Part shown: positions 50,580-59,896 of the stretch, piece by piece
Numbering within the stretch: the first letter of the stretch is position 1
How the letters are laid out: every line of letters begins with the position of its first letter
Assembly: GCA_025699025.1 (NCBI GenBank)
Contig: JAILWJ010000003.1
Span: 387,330 to 451,329 of the forward strand
Source of the DNA: Nitrosarchaeum sp.
Lineage (GTDB): Archaea > Thermoproteota > Nitrososphaeria > Nitrososphaerales > Nitrosopumilaceae
Length of the DNA: 64,000 nucleotides
Direction of reading: 5' to 3'
Position numbers and translations under genes: made by a program
Notes under the pieces: model-generated
What the model saw: the letters and a program-made list of their open reading frames with translations, nothing else
Told to the model about the DNA's origin: nothing
Databases searched by the model: none

Positions 50580-50702
50580 ATGGCAGATGAGATCCTGTGC
50601 CCTAGATGTAATAATAAAATGGTAGACATGCAAGCATGTCACATGTTTTGTCCAAAGTGCGGAGCTCATTTAGATTGTTCTGACAAGGGAAATTTTTGGT
50701 AG
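50580..50702 (+). CDS. Zinc-ribbon microprotein (40 aa)
   Basis: 40 residues: CPRC (~7-10), then CHMFCPKCGAHLDCSD, so six cysteines and a His, enough for one ribbon with spare ligands. ATG at 50580 with a TATA box correctly spaced. Its stop lies one base from the stop of the convergent zinc microprotein. Unknown role. Confidence 0.68.
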   Translation: MADEILCPRCNNKMVDMQACHMFCPKCGAHLDCSDKGNFW

Positions 50703-50703
50703 A

Positions 50704-50877
50704 TCAGAGACCGGGTCTTTTTGGGATATAGTCAGACGCCATGTTGATTGCTTGGTCTTTCATGATTTCAAGATATGTGTCATAGTCTGCTTCAAAATTA
50801 CAATGTGGGCATTTTACATTAGTTATGTCATCGTTTAATATTGCAACATTCTCACATTCAGGGCATTTTGCATCCAT
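50704..50877 (-). CDS. Zinc-ribbon microprotein (57 aa)
   Basis: 57 residues: CPEC (~5-8) and CPHC (~23-26) form a classical four-cysteine ribbon, followed by a helical C-terminus (YDTYLEIMKDQAINMASDYI). A TTAAATATC box on the minus strand (50898-50906) lies 21-29 nt upstream. The same AT-rich spot also serves the tRNA on the other strand. Unknown role. Confidence 0.68.
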   Translation of the reverse strand: MDAKCPECENVAILNDDITNVKCPHCNFEADYDTYLEIMKDQAINMASDYIPKRPGL

Positions 50878-50897
50878 ATTGTAACAAGGTAATCAAG

Positions 50898-50906
50898 ATA
50901 TTTAAT
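50898..50906. promoter_or_regulatory. Shared TATA region for tRNA-Gly(CCC) and the divergent zinc gene
   Basis: On the plus strand TTTAAT (50901-50906) is 25-30 nt upstream of the tRNA; on the minus strand TTAAATATC is 21-29 nt upstream of the ATG at 50877. One AT-rich element is positioned for both transcripts. Confidence 0.4.
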
Positions 50907-50930
50907 CATAGTCGGTATTTTCTTAGTTGG

Positions 50931-51004
50931 GCGGAATTAGTCTAGCTCGGTATGACGTCAGCTTCCCAAGCTGGAGGCCGCGGGTTCAAATCCCGCATTC
51001 CGCA
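50931..51004 (+). tRNA. tRNA-Gly (anticodon CCC)
   Basis: 74-nt cloverleaf. Acceptor GCGGAAT pairs with ATTCCGC; D stem GTC/GAC with one weak end pair; anticodon stem TCAGC/GCTGG; loop TTCCCAA giving anticodon CCC; five-base variable loop AGGCC; T stem GCGGG/CCCGC with loop TTCAAAT; discriminator A. No intron, and CCA is not encoded. Reads GGG. Confidence 0.95.
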
Positions 51005-51111
51005 TTTTATTTCTGAAAATATAGAAAGAACGTCACAGATGATCAACGTAACTGTAAACAAATACAAAAAATCTGATCATATACATTTGCTTTTAAATTA
51101 TAAAATAAGGA

Positions 51112-52131
51112 TTAGCTATCTTCTGAATCATCTTGTTCTGAATCATCACTTTCGTCGTCTTCATCAGACTCATTTTCAGATTCAATTTCAAATTCAATTA
51201 CTTCCTCAATCTGTGATATAGTTAATCCGGTTCTTGAAGCAATTTCTGTAATAGTATTTTGTCTATCAATCCAGTTCATCTCAAATTCAAGTTCTTCGCC
51301 ATTTGATTCCATTGTGATTTTGGCAATTCCACTCTTGATTTCTACTTCGATTTCTAATTCATTTTCTTCAGGTGATTCATCATTTAAGGTCTTGTCTTGT
51401 TGTGTGTCTCTTTCCATCTCACGTTGTTTTTTCTCTTGATCTTTAAGCTTCTCTTGTTCAGCTTTTAGTGTTTCTCTTGTATTTTCTTGTTTCTCTCGCA
51501 TAATTTCACGTTCTCTTTTATCTTGTTCTCTAACCTTTTGTTTATCTTCTCTAATTTGTTCAGTCATCTTTTGTTGAAGTTCTCTGATCAATTCTCTTTT
51601 TTCAGGATTATCAGACAATGATTTGATATTAGATATTGCTACATCTCTTTGGGTAGAATCAATTGGTAATCCCTTAGATTCTCGTATGAATACCTTGATG
51701 TTTTCTCTAAATTCTTTAAAAGTTTCCTGATATATTTCTCGAAGGGATTTGTATGACTCTCTGATTTCATCCAGAGTAGCTCTACACAATTCTCTGACTG
51801 ACTCTCTTTCTGATGGTTCAGCATTTCTCACATTCTCTCTACACTGCATAATGGCTTCTCTGCTCTCTTCTTTTTGTTGTTGGAAGAGTTTCCTTGATTC
51901 ATGTACAAAGTCTGAAATCTGTTGACCTAAGTTTGTAATGTCATTATCAATTTCATTATCAATCTCAGTATCCTCGGGTTCAGCATTTTCAGCAGTAATT
52001 GAGATAGACTCGTCTAATTCAATTGTAATGTCTTCTGTACTATTAGTACTAGTTTGAGCAAATGAAAGAGGGCTGGTAATGAGGCCTAACGCAAGAATTG
52101 AAATAACAAAAACATTTGATGATAACTTCAT
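51112..52131 (-). CDS. Secreted Arg/Glu-rich coiled-coil protein with acidic tail
   Basis: 339 residues. Signal peptide (VFVISILALGLITSPLSFAQ) is followed by an acidic Ser/Thr region, a long charged coiled coil (~75-245) with R-E rich repeats (KREREIMREKQENTRETLKA), a short beta segment (EIEVEIKSGIAKITMESNGE) and a strongly acidic Asp/Ser/Glu tail (~315-339). Only two cysteines (CREN and CRAT), which could form a disulfide. Probably extracellular or wall-associated. Family not recognised. Confidence 0.7.
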   Translation of the reverse strand: MKLSSNVFVISILALGLITSPLSFAQTSTNSTEDITIELDESISITAENAEPEDTEIDNEIDNDITNLGQQISDFVHESRKLFQQQKEESREAIMQCRENVRNAEPSERESVRELCRATLDEIRESYKSLREIYQETFKEFRENIKVFIRESKGLPIDSTQRDVAISNIKSLSDNPEKRELIRELQQKMTEQIREDKQKVREQDKREREIMREKQENTRETLKAEQEKLKDQEKKQREMERDTQQDKTLNDESPEENELEIEVEIKSGIAKITMESNGEELEFEMNWIDRQNTITEIASRTGLTISQIEEVIEFEIESENESDEDDESDDSEQDDSEDS

Positions 52132-52242
52132 GTTGGTAAATTAGATTGAAGGTATTTAGCGATTACGTAGAATTTGAAAGCATTTAGAGAGAGGCAGGGT
52201 CGAGATATCATAATTTTCAAAAAAATCCTGTAAAAAAGACCA

Positions 52243-52252
52243 AGAACGTTCT
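52243..52252 (-). terminator. Palindrome AGAACGTTCT before a T tract, after the TPR/C39-like gene
   Basis: A perfect 10-bp palindrome 13 bp after the gene's stop (52265, minus strand), followed on that strand by GGTCTTTTTT. Looks like a terminator; the hairpin is short. Confidence 0.35.
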
Positions 52253-52264
52253 GTTTTTTGTATA

Positions 52265-53260
52265 TTACAACTCTCTTATTGCTTGCTCTATAATTCCCCT
52301 GTCTGGTGCTTTTGGAAATAATTTCAAGTATGTCTTTAGATCCTCTTTTGCTTCAGAAGTTTTGTTTTGTTTTTCTCTAAGATATGCTCTGTTTTTGTAT
52401 ATTTTTGCAGATCTTTTTGGATTGATTTTGATTGCCTCAGTATACGAATTCTCTGCCTTGACAAACTGATTAGATTTTAGATAAAAATTTCCCATTCCAT
52501 TGTAAGATAGATACGACTTGTTGTTGATTTCTAGACATTTTTTATAATATTTCAAGCAGTCTGGGGAGTTTTGCTCGTTTAATATTGCACCCATCAGATT
52601 CATGGCAATTGAATTTGACGGATCGGACTCTATTGCTTTTGCTAGAATGTTTGCAGCTTCAGAAGAATTTCTTTGAATATTTAGTCTTTCTGATTCAAAA
52701 CACATTCTGTTTGATTTGTCGCCGGATTCATTTTCCAGTTTGATAGTTGAGATAATATCAGATGGTCCCAAAAGGATCATCAATCTTCCTTCTTCAGACC
52801 ATTCTTTGTCAAACAGATCTTGCGGGATTGCTCCTTCTTGCTGTTCACCTTCTTTGCTGCCCTTTTGAATATAATGCAGAATTGTTCTATCATCCTCATT
52901 ATATCCAGTAATTACGGATGCATGTTGTGTAATTTCTGGGATTCCAGGAAGAATTACAATGGGTGGAACACCCATATCAATAATTTTTTTCAATTCAGGT
53001 AAAGAAGAACGAATAATTTTGCAGACAAGTCCGTGTCTCTCGGCTGCCTCTATTCCTTCTATCAAGATACTTCCATTAAAACCAGAATATTGTTTTGCAG
53101 TTTCAATGGCTTCAGACATGGACAGGTCAGTATTCCAATATTTTGATACTACGTTAATGGGCAAAGGAAGGCAAATGTTTTCTTCGTCTATTAATGGAAG
53201 TAAAAGTTCATGGTCAGATTGTTCCATGAACAGAGAAATTTTTTGACTAATTAAAATCAT
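52265..53260 (-). CDS. C39-peptidase-like N-terminus fused to TPR repeats
   Basis: 331 residues. The N-terminal ~170 residues look like a C39/papain-like fold: ENICLPLPINVVSKYW may hold the nucleophile Cys, and TQHASVITGYNEDDRTILHY has the H-x-x-x-[IV]-x-G-[YF] motif of the family. Residues ~205-325 are TPR repeats (SIAMNLMGAILNEQNSPDCL, SYLSYNGMGNFYLKSNQFVK). The Cys lacks the usual Q-x(n)-C-G context, so activity is uncertain. Its start overlaps the stop of the amidotransferase gene by four bases (ATGA). Confidence 0.68.
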   Translation of the reverse strand: MILISQKISLFMEQSDHELLLPLIDEENICLPLPINVVSKYWNTDLSMSEAIETAKQYSGFNGSILIEGIEAAERHGLVCKIIRSSLPELKKIIDMGVPPIVILPGIPEITQHASVITGYNEDDRTILHYIQKGSKEGEQQEGAIPQDLFDKEWSEEGRLMILLGPSDIISTIKLENESGDKSNRMCFESERLNIQRNSSEAANILAKAIESDPSNSIAMNLMGAILNEQNSPDCLKYYKKCLEINNKSYLSYNGMGNFYLKSNQFVKAENSYTEAIKINPKRSAKIYKNRAYLREKQNKTSEAKEDLKTYLKLFPKAPDRGIIEQAIREL

Positions 53261-53799
53261 AGGGAGCAGAATTTTTCAATTAATTTGTGGCCATCTACGC
53301 TCATTTCAGGATGAAATTGGGTGCCAAATATTGGCTTTTTTTCATATTGGATGATTTCATATTTGCAATTTTTAGATTCTCCAATAGGTTTTAGAGATTC
53401 TGGTAGTTTAGAAATTTCAAAGCTGTGACTCTCAAAAACCTGTAGATTGCTATTGCAAATCATATTTTCTCTGCTTACTCGAATGTTTTCATTTCCCTTT
53501 TGAAGTGATTTGGTTTTTCTTATGGTACCTCCAAGGGTTAAAGCCAAAATTTCCGCACCATAACAGATTCCCAGTAATTTTTTTTCACAATCAATGGAAT
53601 GTAGAATTATTTTGGAGTTTATCTCGTTGATCTTTTTTTCATTTTTCCTTCTACCTGATAAGATAAACGATTTGTACTTGGCAAGATTTTCCAAGTTTAG
53701 TGTATCTGGTGTTTGTTTTTCAAATTGAATTTTTTTTTCATGTAGCAAATCAATGAGGTTTTTTGTGTATATGGAACCGTTATCAACAACTAACAGCAT
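53257..53799 (-). CDS. Class I glutamine amidotransferase-like protein
   Basis: About 180 residues from ATG 53799 (MLLVVDNGSIYTKNLIDLLH); an in-frame TTG at 53823 also has a TATA-like box upstream and would add eight residues. Nucleophile Cys in LLGICYGAE, His-Glu in GTQFHPEMS. It resembles the GuaA-type glutaminase (MxxVVDNGxQ start), but GMP synthase's synthetase domain is not adjacent. Either the small subunit of a split GMP synthase encoded elsewhere or an orphan amidotransferase. Coupled to the C39-like/TPR gene. Confidence 0.8.
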   Translation of the reverse strand: MLLVVDNGSIYTKNLIDLLHEKKIQFEKQTPDTLNLENLAKYKSFILSGRRKNEKKINEINSKIILHSIDCEKKLLGICYGAEILALTLGGTIRKTKSLQKGNENIRVSRENMICNSNLQVFESHSFEISKLPESLKPIGESKNCKYEIIQYEKKPIFGTQFHPEMSVDGHKLIEKFCSL

Positions 53800-53863
53800 G
53801 ATTATACTCTGGCAGGATGGCAATTTAGCATTTTACAATGGTTGTAAAATAAAAGTTGTAGAA

Positions 53864-56725
53864 CTAGCTTCCTATCTCTATAGAGATATAATGCATCTCA
53901 GGGATGCTGTCTTTTACAACAATTGTACCAATGTTGAGATTGTTTTCCTCTTGCCACATGAACACTCTGTCACTTCTGGGTTTTACAAAGTCGTCTATGA
54001 AATCATTTACAAAGTCTTCAGTGTCTGCTCTGTCATTTTCTGTAAAGAAGAATATCTCGCCTTCCTTGAAAGACAGTGGAACTTGAATTGTTGTTGGTTC
54101 AGATACAGAGATTCCCTCCTGAGTAAAGAGTGATTTTATTATATCTACTCTGTTTGATTTGTCAAGCTCCACATAGTCTGAATTAGCTGTAGTTGATGAT
54201 GGTGCAACACCCGATACTTTTTTCAGGTATGCCTCAAATGCCTCTTGTTGAGTAGAACCCAACCCAACATAATATTCTCCAGTAAATGCAGCGCCTACTG
54301 CAGCAATTGTGCCCAATTGGGCCACAACTCCTCCAGCTCCGGCAGTATAAACAGGAATAAAGTAGACATCATGATCTCCTACACGGTACAAGATATTATC
54401 ACCGACTCTTGGATTTCTCAAGAGTGTTTTTAATTGGGCAAACTCTGGATCTCTATCCAGTGCTTCGCTAACTGCTGTTGGGCCAATTAATTTGGTTGTA
54501 GAGTTTAGTGGAACCTCATAGAATTTCAAGTTACCAAGATTGGACAGATCATTTTGTACTACCATGTATCCTGCCAAGTTTCTTCCTTGGGAGCCACGTA
54601 ATTCTAAAGACAGTAATCCTAGGAACTCTGTTTGATCAAAGCCAGGCGGCTTTGCTTCAATATAGTATGTCTCCAATCCACGTGGAACCTCATAGAACTG
54701 GTTTGCTTGAATGAATGTCTCAACATTTGTTATATGATAAATGTTATACATCTCTGTTTTCCAATTAAACAGCTCGACTGGATAACGGATTTGTTCTTCT
54801 AGCCATGCTGGCATTGGTTGGAATTGTTCAGAGTATTGGCTGACAAACATATCAGTAAAGAAATCATCACCAGTCTTTAGCAACTGGATATTTCCGTCAT
54901 ACGAGTCAACCAAGGCATATCCTACCAGTCTCAAGTATGGATTGCCTACAGACCATGGGACATCACGTGTATCAAATCCTACAATCAAAGGAATCAACCA
55001 GTAGGAATTTGTACCATCAGTTACGGGAACGGAATCCAGTTCCTTACCAAACAAGTCATAAAGGAAATATGGATACAGTGTTTGCATTCTATCTTTGATA
55101 TCTTTGTATCTCATGATATGTACAGGCTCTGCTGGAAATGACAGCAAAAAGTTTGGCTCAAAGATCCAGCTAAGAGGTGGGGAGACATCCAGTCCACCCA
55201 GTCCGCTGTAAAATGCACCACCTAGTTCTGCACTATCAGAACCACGAGAGGTTGGATACGCAGACCAAGTTTGCTCAAATAGACCTCCTTCACCATAGTA
55301 AATTTCTCGTTGTTTGAAAAACTTGCTACTATCTACGATTTGTCCGTTAGTAGCTTCTAGCGTAAGAAATCCATTAGGTACGTGCGTATACACGAGATGT
55401 TCATTATACCATCTGTTTTCAAGGCTGACAGATGTAGGCAGAATTGGCTTCATGGATGCAGTCCAATACAAAGTATTGTTAAAACGAAGAATATCATTGT
55501 CCTCAAAGTCAACATATGGGATTAAACCAATCTCAGGCTTTAGTTTTGCAAATGCTGCTTCCCAGTCCCAGACTCGTATAACATTTAAAACATCACTGTT
55601 TTTTGAAATATAGTTTTTGATATTATTTGGAGATACTGATTGTAGCTTCACATCATATGTGCTCTCTTGTATGTCATTTAGCTCACCAAGGTATCGATTA
55701 ACACCAATCTGTTGTGCGGTGTATGGCCCAAGGAATTCTATCTTTTTTGCATCAGCAATACTGTTGTTGACACCTACTACGCCTGCAACAACAAGTACAA
55801 TTACAAAAATTGTGGCAAATCTAATGATTACGTCACGCTTGAACATGTGTGTTAAAACACGGGCTCGTATTCTGTCAACAACAGAAAATGCAATCAATGC
55901 AAAGCCAATGACTAGTGTTCCGCCTATTACATATCTTGTATTGTAATCAATTTGATCAGTAAAGAATAGATTGAATCCAGCCCAGATAACTCCAATTCCT
56001 AAAATTGCTTCAATGGTTGAAACATAGTTGAGGTATCTTGGTTTGCCTTCGTTTGAATCTTTGATAAAAGAAGTAACAACATCAATAATTCTGTGGATTC
56101 CAACATACAGAACTAATCTCATGCCAATTGCGGCAAGAACAGGAGGAATCAAAATAACAAGTGCAGGAATCATTGGTACTACATTTTCAGCTGCATAGTT
56201 TGGATCTTCTGCAGGGGTCACAAACGGCAGAGAGAACAGATTTGGCAGATTCTCTATTCCCAGATTATTTCCGTCAAGAAACTCCATTGCTGCAAAGCCA
56301 AACATGATATTTGCAAAGAATGCTCCAAAGAGGAAGATCTTGGTTATTTGCCATACTGTAAATTGTACTGGGCTTAGTTTGTAATCTCTAAAACTTGGAA
56401 TACTTGCAGAGATGTTTGCCTGGGGGCCTTTGCCAAGAAAGCCTATTGCGGTATTGATTGCATACCAAAAAATTGATGATCTTGCTGCAATGTTGACTCG
56501 AATAAGTGCAATTGCTGCAAGAATTACAGTGGAAACAAGCGTGTAGAACAGCGGCTTGGTGAATTGATCGCCAAACTCGGTAAAATTCATGGATAAAATT
56601 ACTGCCTGATTCCCAACAATAGAAAAAATTACAACACCAATTATGGCAATTATGCCTAATTTGATGTATTTTCCAGCATCAGGAGGCGGAGCTTGTTTAT
56701 CAGTAGAGGCGCTATACAAAATCAA
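53864..56725 (-). CDS. UPF0182 family large membrane protein
   Basis: 953 residues, typical length for UPF0182. About seven membrane segments lie in the first ~330 residues (e.g. LGIIAIIGVVIFSIVGNQAV), then a large extracellular part with NRYLGELNDIQESTYDVK and the conserved VYTHVPNGFLTLEATNGQIV, YYGEGGLFE and GGLDVSPPLSWIFEPNFLLS stretches. TTG start. Function unknown in all members that I know of. Confidence 0.93.
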   Translation of the reverse strand: MILYSASTDKQAPPPDAGKYIKLGIIAIIGVVIFSIVGNQAVILSMNFTEFGDQFTKPLFYTLVSTVILAAIALIRVNIAARSSIFWYAINTAIGFLGKGPQANISASIPSFRDYKLSPVQFTVWQITKIFLFGAFFANIMFGFAAMEFLDGNNLGIENLPNLFSLPFVTPAEDPNYAAENVVPMIPALVILIPPVLAAIGMRLVLYVGIHRIIDVVTSFIKDSNEGKPRYLNYVSTIEAILGIGVIWAGFNLFFTDQIDYNTRYVIGGTLVIGFALIAFSVVDRIRARVLTHMFKRDVIIRFATIFVIVLVVAGVVGVNNSIADAKKIEFLGPYTAQQIGVNRYLGELNDIQESTYDVKLQSVSPNNIKNYISKNSDVLNVIRVWDWEAAFAKLKPEIGLIPYVDFEDNDILRFNNTLYWTASMKPILPTSVSLENRWYNEHLVYTHVPNGFLTLEATNGQIVDSSKFFKQREIYYGEGGLFEQTWSAYPTSRGSDSAELGGAFYSGLGGLDVSPPLSWIFEPNFLLSFPAEPVHIMRYKDIKDRMQTLYPYFLYDLFGKELDSVPVTDGTNSYWLIPLIVGFDTRDVPWSVGNPYLRLVGYALVDSYDGNIQLLKTGDDFFTDMFVSQYSEQFQPMPAWLEEQIRYPVELFNWKTEMYNIYHITNVETFIQANQFYEVPRGLETYYIEAKPPGFDQTEFLGLLSLELRGSQGRNLAGYMVVQNDLSNLGNLKFYEVPLNSTTKLIGPTAVSEALDRDPEFAQLKTLLRNPRVGDNILYRVGDHDVYFIPVYTAGAGGVVAQLGTIAAVGAAFTGEYYVGLGSTQQEAFEAYLKKVSGVAPSSTTANSDYVELDKSNRVDIIKSLFTQEGISVSEPTTIQVPLSFKEGEIFFFTENDRADTEDFVNDFIDDFVKPRSDRVFMWQEENNLNIGTIVVKDSIPEMHYISIEIGS

Positions 56726-56809
56726 TGATCATTAAGGCTCGGTAAATTAATGTCTTACCGGTAAAAACGATGAGTTATCTCATTTGAAAAGTATGATTGT
56801 TCTGAAAAT

Positions 56810-57931
56810 CTAAGTAATTGTAGCTAGTTTTTTGCAGATCATGTATACTGCAGCATATGTAGGAATTGTGATTTTCTCGGCTTTGTATGGACCAAATTTC
56901 TTGTTTTTTAGCTTAAACTCTACAGGACAATCAGCCATAATCTCCACTATCTTGTCGTCTAGAAATGATGCTTCAATATAGGGATTAAATTTTGAAACAT
57001 CTTTGCAGAGAGTTTTTGTCAGGCCGCTCTTGCTGTTCAGGGACCCGGGCAGTCTGAATATTCGATGAATATCCATGGTTACATTGGGATCAATCTTTAC
57101 GCCAATTCTCTCGGTCAGACCCTCCAAGGTACTTTGAAAGGAGGAGTATCCGTCTGTAATCAACTCTGAGATTATTTTGGAGCGCTTTGATTTTGAACCG
57201 TACACTTCTTGTGAAAATCTACCACGCCATCCTTTCTCTGCAAAATCAGGAAATGAAGAGCGGTTTGGCTTGAATTTTTTCATTCCAAATGTTTCAGGAA
57301 TTACTCCCTTGAACAGGATATAATCTGCAAGCTCGGATCTTTCTCTAGAGCCAAGATCCTGAAATTGAGAATCATACACATAGATGTGAAATCCTTCGTT
57401 TCCAGAAAAATAAATATGGATATTATTTTTGTCAATGGCAAAGTCATCTACCAGTATTTCTACTAGTTTTTTTACCTCCATCTTTGAGTGATCTATGCAA
57501 TTTGTGCATGGAAGAGATTTTTTTTCTAGTTTTGTAGAATTGCATTTGGGGCATTGTTTTTGGGCTGTAGAGGTGGTGTTGCATTCTGTACATACTGAAA
57601 CCGTGTGATTTATCCTACAATCAAGATTTAGATCCTTTGCATCAATGTCAAATATTAGATCGGCTTCCTTCCAGTCTTTTTCGTTCATGGGAAGATTTGG
57701 AAATGAATAGCATGCATTTGAGCAGTATACGTCAGAGGGGATGTTTTTCATTAACAGTAGATGAAGTTCTTTGTCGTCTTTTAGGGAGATGTGCCTGGTC
57801 ATCCCGTAGTTAAATTTCTGAAAGCCAAACTCCCTTTCTGATGTTCTATCAGGAACGCGGATTTGATCAAAGTGATCAAAATAATATTTCTTAAACGAGT
57901 CTTCAAGAAATTTAATGTCGTTTTCGTTCAT
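56810..57931 (-). CDS. priS: DNA primase small (catalytic) subunit
   Basis: Archaeo-eukaryotic primase. 373 residues: catalytic D-x-D in LIFDIDAKDL (~92-101), a zinc finger (CTECNTTSTAQKQCPKCNST, ~113-132, plus an extra CTNC), nucleotide-binding region (IYFSGNEGFHIYVYD, ~168-182) and a third Asp in MDIHRIFRLPGSLNSKSGL. Coupled to priL by a four-base overlap. Confidence 0.96.
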   Translation of the reverse strand: MNENDIKFLEDSFKKYYFDHFDQIRVPDRTSEREFGFQKFNYGMTRHISLKDDKELHLLLMKNIPSDVYCSNACYSFPNLPMNEKDWKEADLIFDIDAKDLNLDCRINHTVSVCTECNTTSTAQKQCPKCNSTKLEKKSLPCTNCIDHSKMEVKKLVEILVDDFAIDKNNIHIYFSGNEGFHIYVYDSQFQDLGSRERSELADYILFKGVIPETFGMKKFKPNRSSFPDFAEKGWRGRFSQEVYGSKSKRSKIISELITDGYSSFQSTLEGLTERIGVKIDPNVTMDIHRIFRLPGSLNSKSGLTKTLCKDVSKFNPYIEASFLDDKIVEIMADCPVEFKLKNKKFGPYKAEKITIPTYAAVYMICKKLATIT

Positions 57932-58956
57932 TGGACTCTCTTTTTTCCAAACTGGAGCGGGTTGGTAATGTTATCACATTCTGGAATTGCAAAGCACAGA
58001 CTTTGTGTCTTTAGTTTTTCACAGGAAGGGCAAGAGTATTGTGTACCGCTTCCAGAAGTTCCAGCAAGGTGATTGAGCTGATAAAGTGTAACTCTTTCAT
58101 TGTAGTCAGGGGCATTTTTGAACAATGGTGCAATTTGCTCAACTGTTTGCCCCTTTGATAATAGAAATGTTGCAAGCATGAATCTTCCTGAATGAGGCAG
58201 GTTCTCGCCTTTCTCCAGAACATCAATTGCATGCTTGATGCATGGTGGATACTCACCTGTAGTTACAACGGAGGTGGCAAATTTCTTGGAAAGAGAGACT
58301 AATTTGCTTACAGGTTCTTCAAAACCAGAGATCATCTGCGGGGTTTTAGCGTTTACTATTTTGGAATTGATGTATGTGCCAAGCTCTTTTCGAATCAGCC
58401 TTACTGTCTCATGAGGGGTGAGAAAGACATGGCCGTTTTCCACATGCCGGTTGATCAGCTTCCATTCTCTTTCATGGAAATTTATTGAATGCTTTAGATA
58501 GTCAGATACCGGAATTACAAAATAGTCGTCTTGTTTTTTTACCTGCACAGAAAACAGATCATCAATAACACGAATGGCAAGCTGCTTTTTTGACTCGTCT
58601 GAGATGTTTGCCAGATCTCTTTCAAGATATTTTTCTGCACGTCTTGCTTCGGCAAGTGCGAATCTCTTGATTAGAGTATGCATTCCACTTAATTTCAAGA
58701 GCACTATTGCCAAAAGAAAAGAAAACACTTCACGTGGTAGTGCTGCCTCTTTGGATACTTGGTCTGCTATGAGATCAGATTTGTAGACTTTGCCATCAGC
58801 TGCTACCTCAATTCTATCAAATGCCTTGTCAATTAGTGATTTCAAGTCAGGATCGGTTCCAAACTGCTCCAAAGTAAACCCCTTGTCTTTTAGGTATTGG
58901 CCAGCATCTGCCAGGAATGGATACTTTGCAATCTCGTCTGGCCCTAACGCAAGCAT
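57928..58956 (-). CDS. priL: DNA primase large subunit
   Basis: Regulatory primase subunit. 342 residues: helical N-terminal domain and a C-terminal iron-sulfur domain whose likely cluster ligands are Cys in YPPCIKHAIDVL (~238), and in TQYSCPSCEKL ... SLCFAIPECDN (~307-327). Encoded ahead of priS with a four-base overlap (ATGA), giving a balanced heterodimer. Confidence 0.95.
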   Translation of the reverse strand: MLALGPDEIAKYPFLADAGQYLKDKGFTLEQFGTDPDLKSLIDKAFDRIEVAADGKVYKSDLIADQVSKEAALPREVFSFLLAIVLLKLSGMHTLIKRFALAEARRAEKYLERDLANISDESKKQLAIRVIDDLFSVQVKKQDDYFVIPVSDYLKHSINFHEREWKLINRHVENGHVFLTPHETVRLIRKELGTYINSKIVNAKTPQMISGFEEPVSKLVSLSKKFATSVVTTGEYPPCIKHAIDVLEKGENLPHSGRFMLATFLLSKGQTVEQIAPLFKNAPDYNERVTLYQLNHLAGTSGSGTQYSCPSCEKLKTQSLCFAIPECDNITNPLQFGKKRVQ

Positions 58957-59013
58957 GATTAATGATTAATGACATTTACATAAAAATCTGGTTTTGTTGT
59001 TTGGTAATGCTGA

Positions 59014-59022
59014 TTTAAATTA
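59014..59022 (+). promoter_or_regulatory. TATA box of the endonuclease IV gene
   Basis: TTTAAATTA, 23-31 nt upstream of ATG 59045; it decides the start by the leaderless rule. Confidence 0.5.
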
Positions 59023-59044
59023 TGTTTGGGCAAATTTGTCACAA

Positions 59045-59884
59045 ATGCAGATTGGATGCCATGTGTCAATTTCTGGAGGTATTGACAAGTCTGTAGATAA
59101 CGCAATTGAGAGAGAATGTTCTGCTTTTCAGATATTTACAAGAAATCCCAGAGGATGGCATGCAAAAGAGCTTGCCAAACAAGACATTACAAACTTTCAA
59201 GAAAAGCTGAAAAATTCAAAGATAGATAAATTTGCAACATGTGCTCACATGCCGTACCTGCCAAATTTGTCTACACCAAAGGAAGACGGTTTTGAAAAAT
59301 CTGTAAACACGCTAATCAGCGAAGTTGAGCGGTGTGCAGAGTTGGGTATTCCATACCTTGTCACACATTTGGGAAGTCACTTGGGGACAGGCGAAGAGCA
59401 GGGCATAAAGAGGCTGGTAAAAGGTTTGACAAAAGCAGGGCAGACAAAAAACGATGTAATGATTCTACTTGAGAACACTGCCGGACAAAAAAATTCAGTC
59501 GGTGCTGACTTTGAGCAGCTTGCAGAAATTTACAATCAACTAAAGCCATCAAAGAAATTTGGAATCTGTTTTGATACATGTCATGCTTTTGTGTCAGGAT
59601 ATGACCTAAGAACAGAAAAAGGCGTTGATGATACATTTTCTAAATTTAATGATACAGTCGGAATTGAGAATCTAAAGATTTTACATCTCAATGATGCAAA
59701 GGGTGAGCTGGGATGCAATCTGGATAGGCACTATCACATAGGATTGGGAAACATTGGCAAGAAAGGTCTTGGGGCGGTGGTAAAAACTGCAAACAAGAAA
59801 AAGATCCCAATAATTTTAGAGACACCAATTGACAGTACAAGGGATGATTTTGAAAACATTAGAATTGCAAAGGGGCTTGCGTAG
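59045..59884 (+). CDS. nfo: Endonuclease IV (AP endonuclease)
   Basis: Trinuclear zinc AP endonuclease in base excision repair. 279 residues from ATG 59045, matching the family start MQIGCHVSISGGIDKSVDNA. Zinc-binding residues visible in CAHMPYLPNLSTP (~60-72), YLVTHLGSHLG (~99-109), ILLENTAGQKN (~139-149), GICFDTCHAFVSGYD (~174-188) and ILHLNDAKGELGCNLDRHYH (~210-229). The upstream extension of the frame has no family match. Confidence 0.95.
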   Translation: MQIGCHVSISGGIDKSVDNAIERECSAFQIFTRNPRGWHAKELAKQDITNFQEKLKNSKIDKFATCAHMPYLPNLSTPKEDGFEKSVNTLISEVERCAELGIPYLVTHLGSHLGTGEEQGIKRLVKGLTKAGQTKNDVMILLENTAGQKNSVGADFEQLAEIYNQLKPSKKFGICFDTCHAFVSGYDLRTEKGVDDTFSKFNDTVGIENLKILHLNDAKGELGCNLDRHYHIGLGNIGKKGLGAVVKTANKKKIPIILETPIDSTRDDFENIRIAKGLA

Positions 59885-59896
59885 GAATTTATTTCG

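Noticed and set aside
56740..56809. Possible C/D-box RNA (GATGAG ... CTGA) upstream of the UPF0182 gene
   Set aside because: The distance between the boxes is too short for the normal architecture, and the C box is imperfect.
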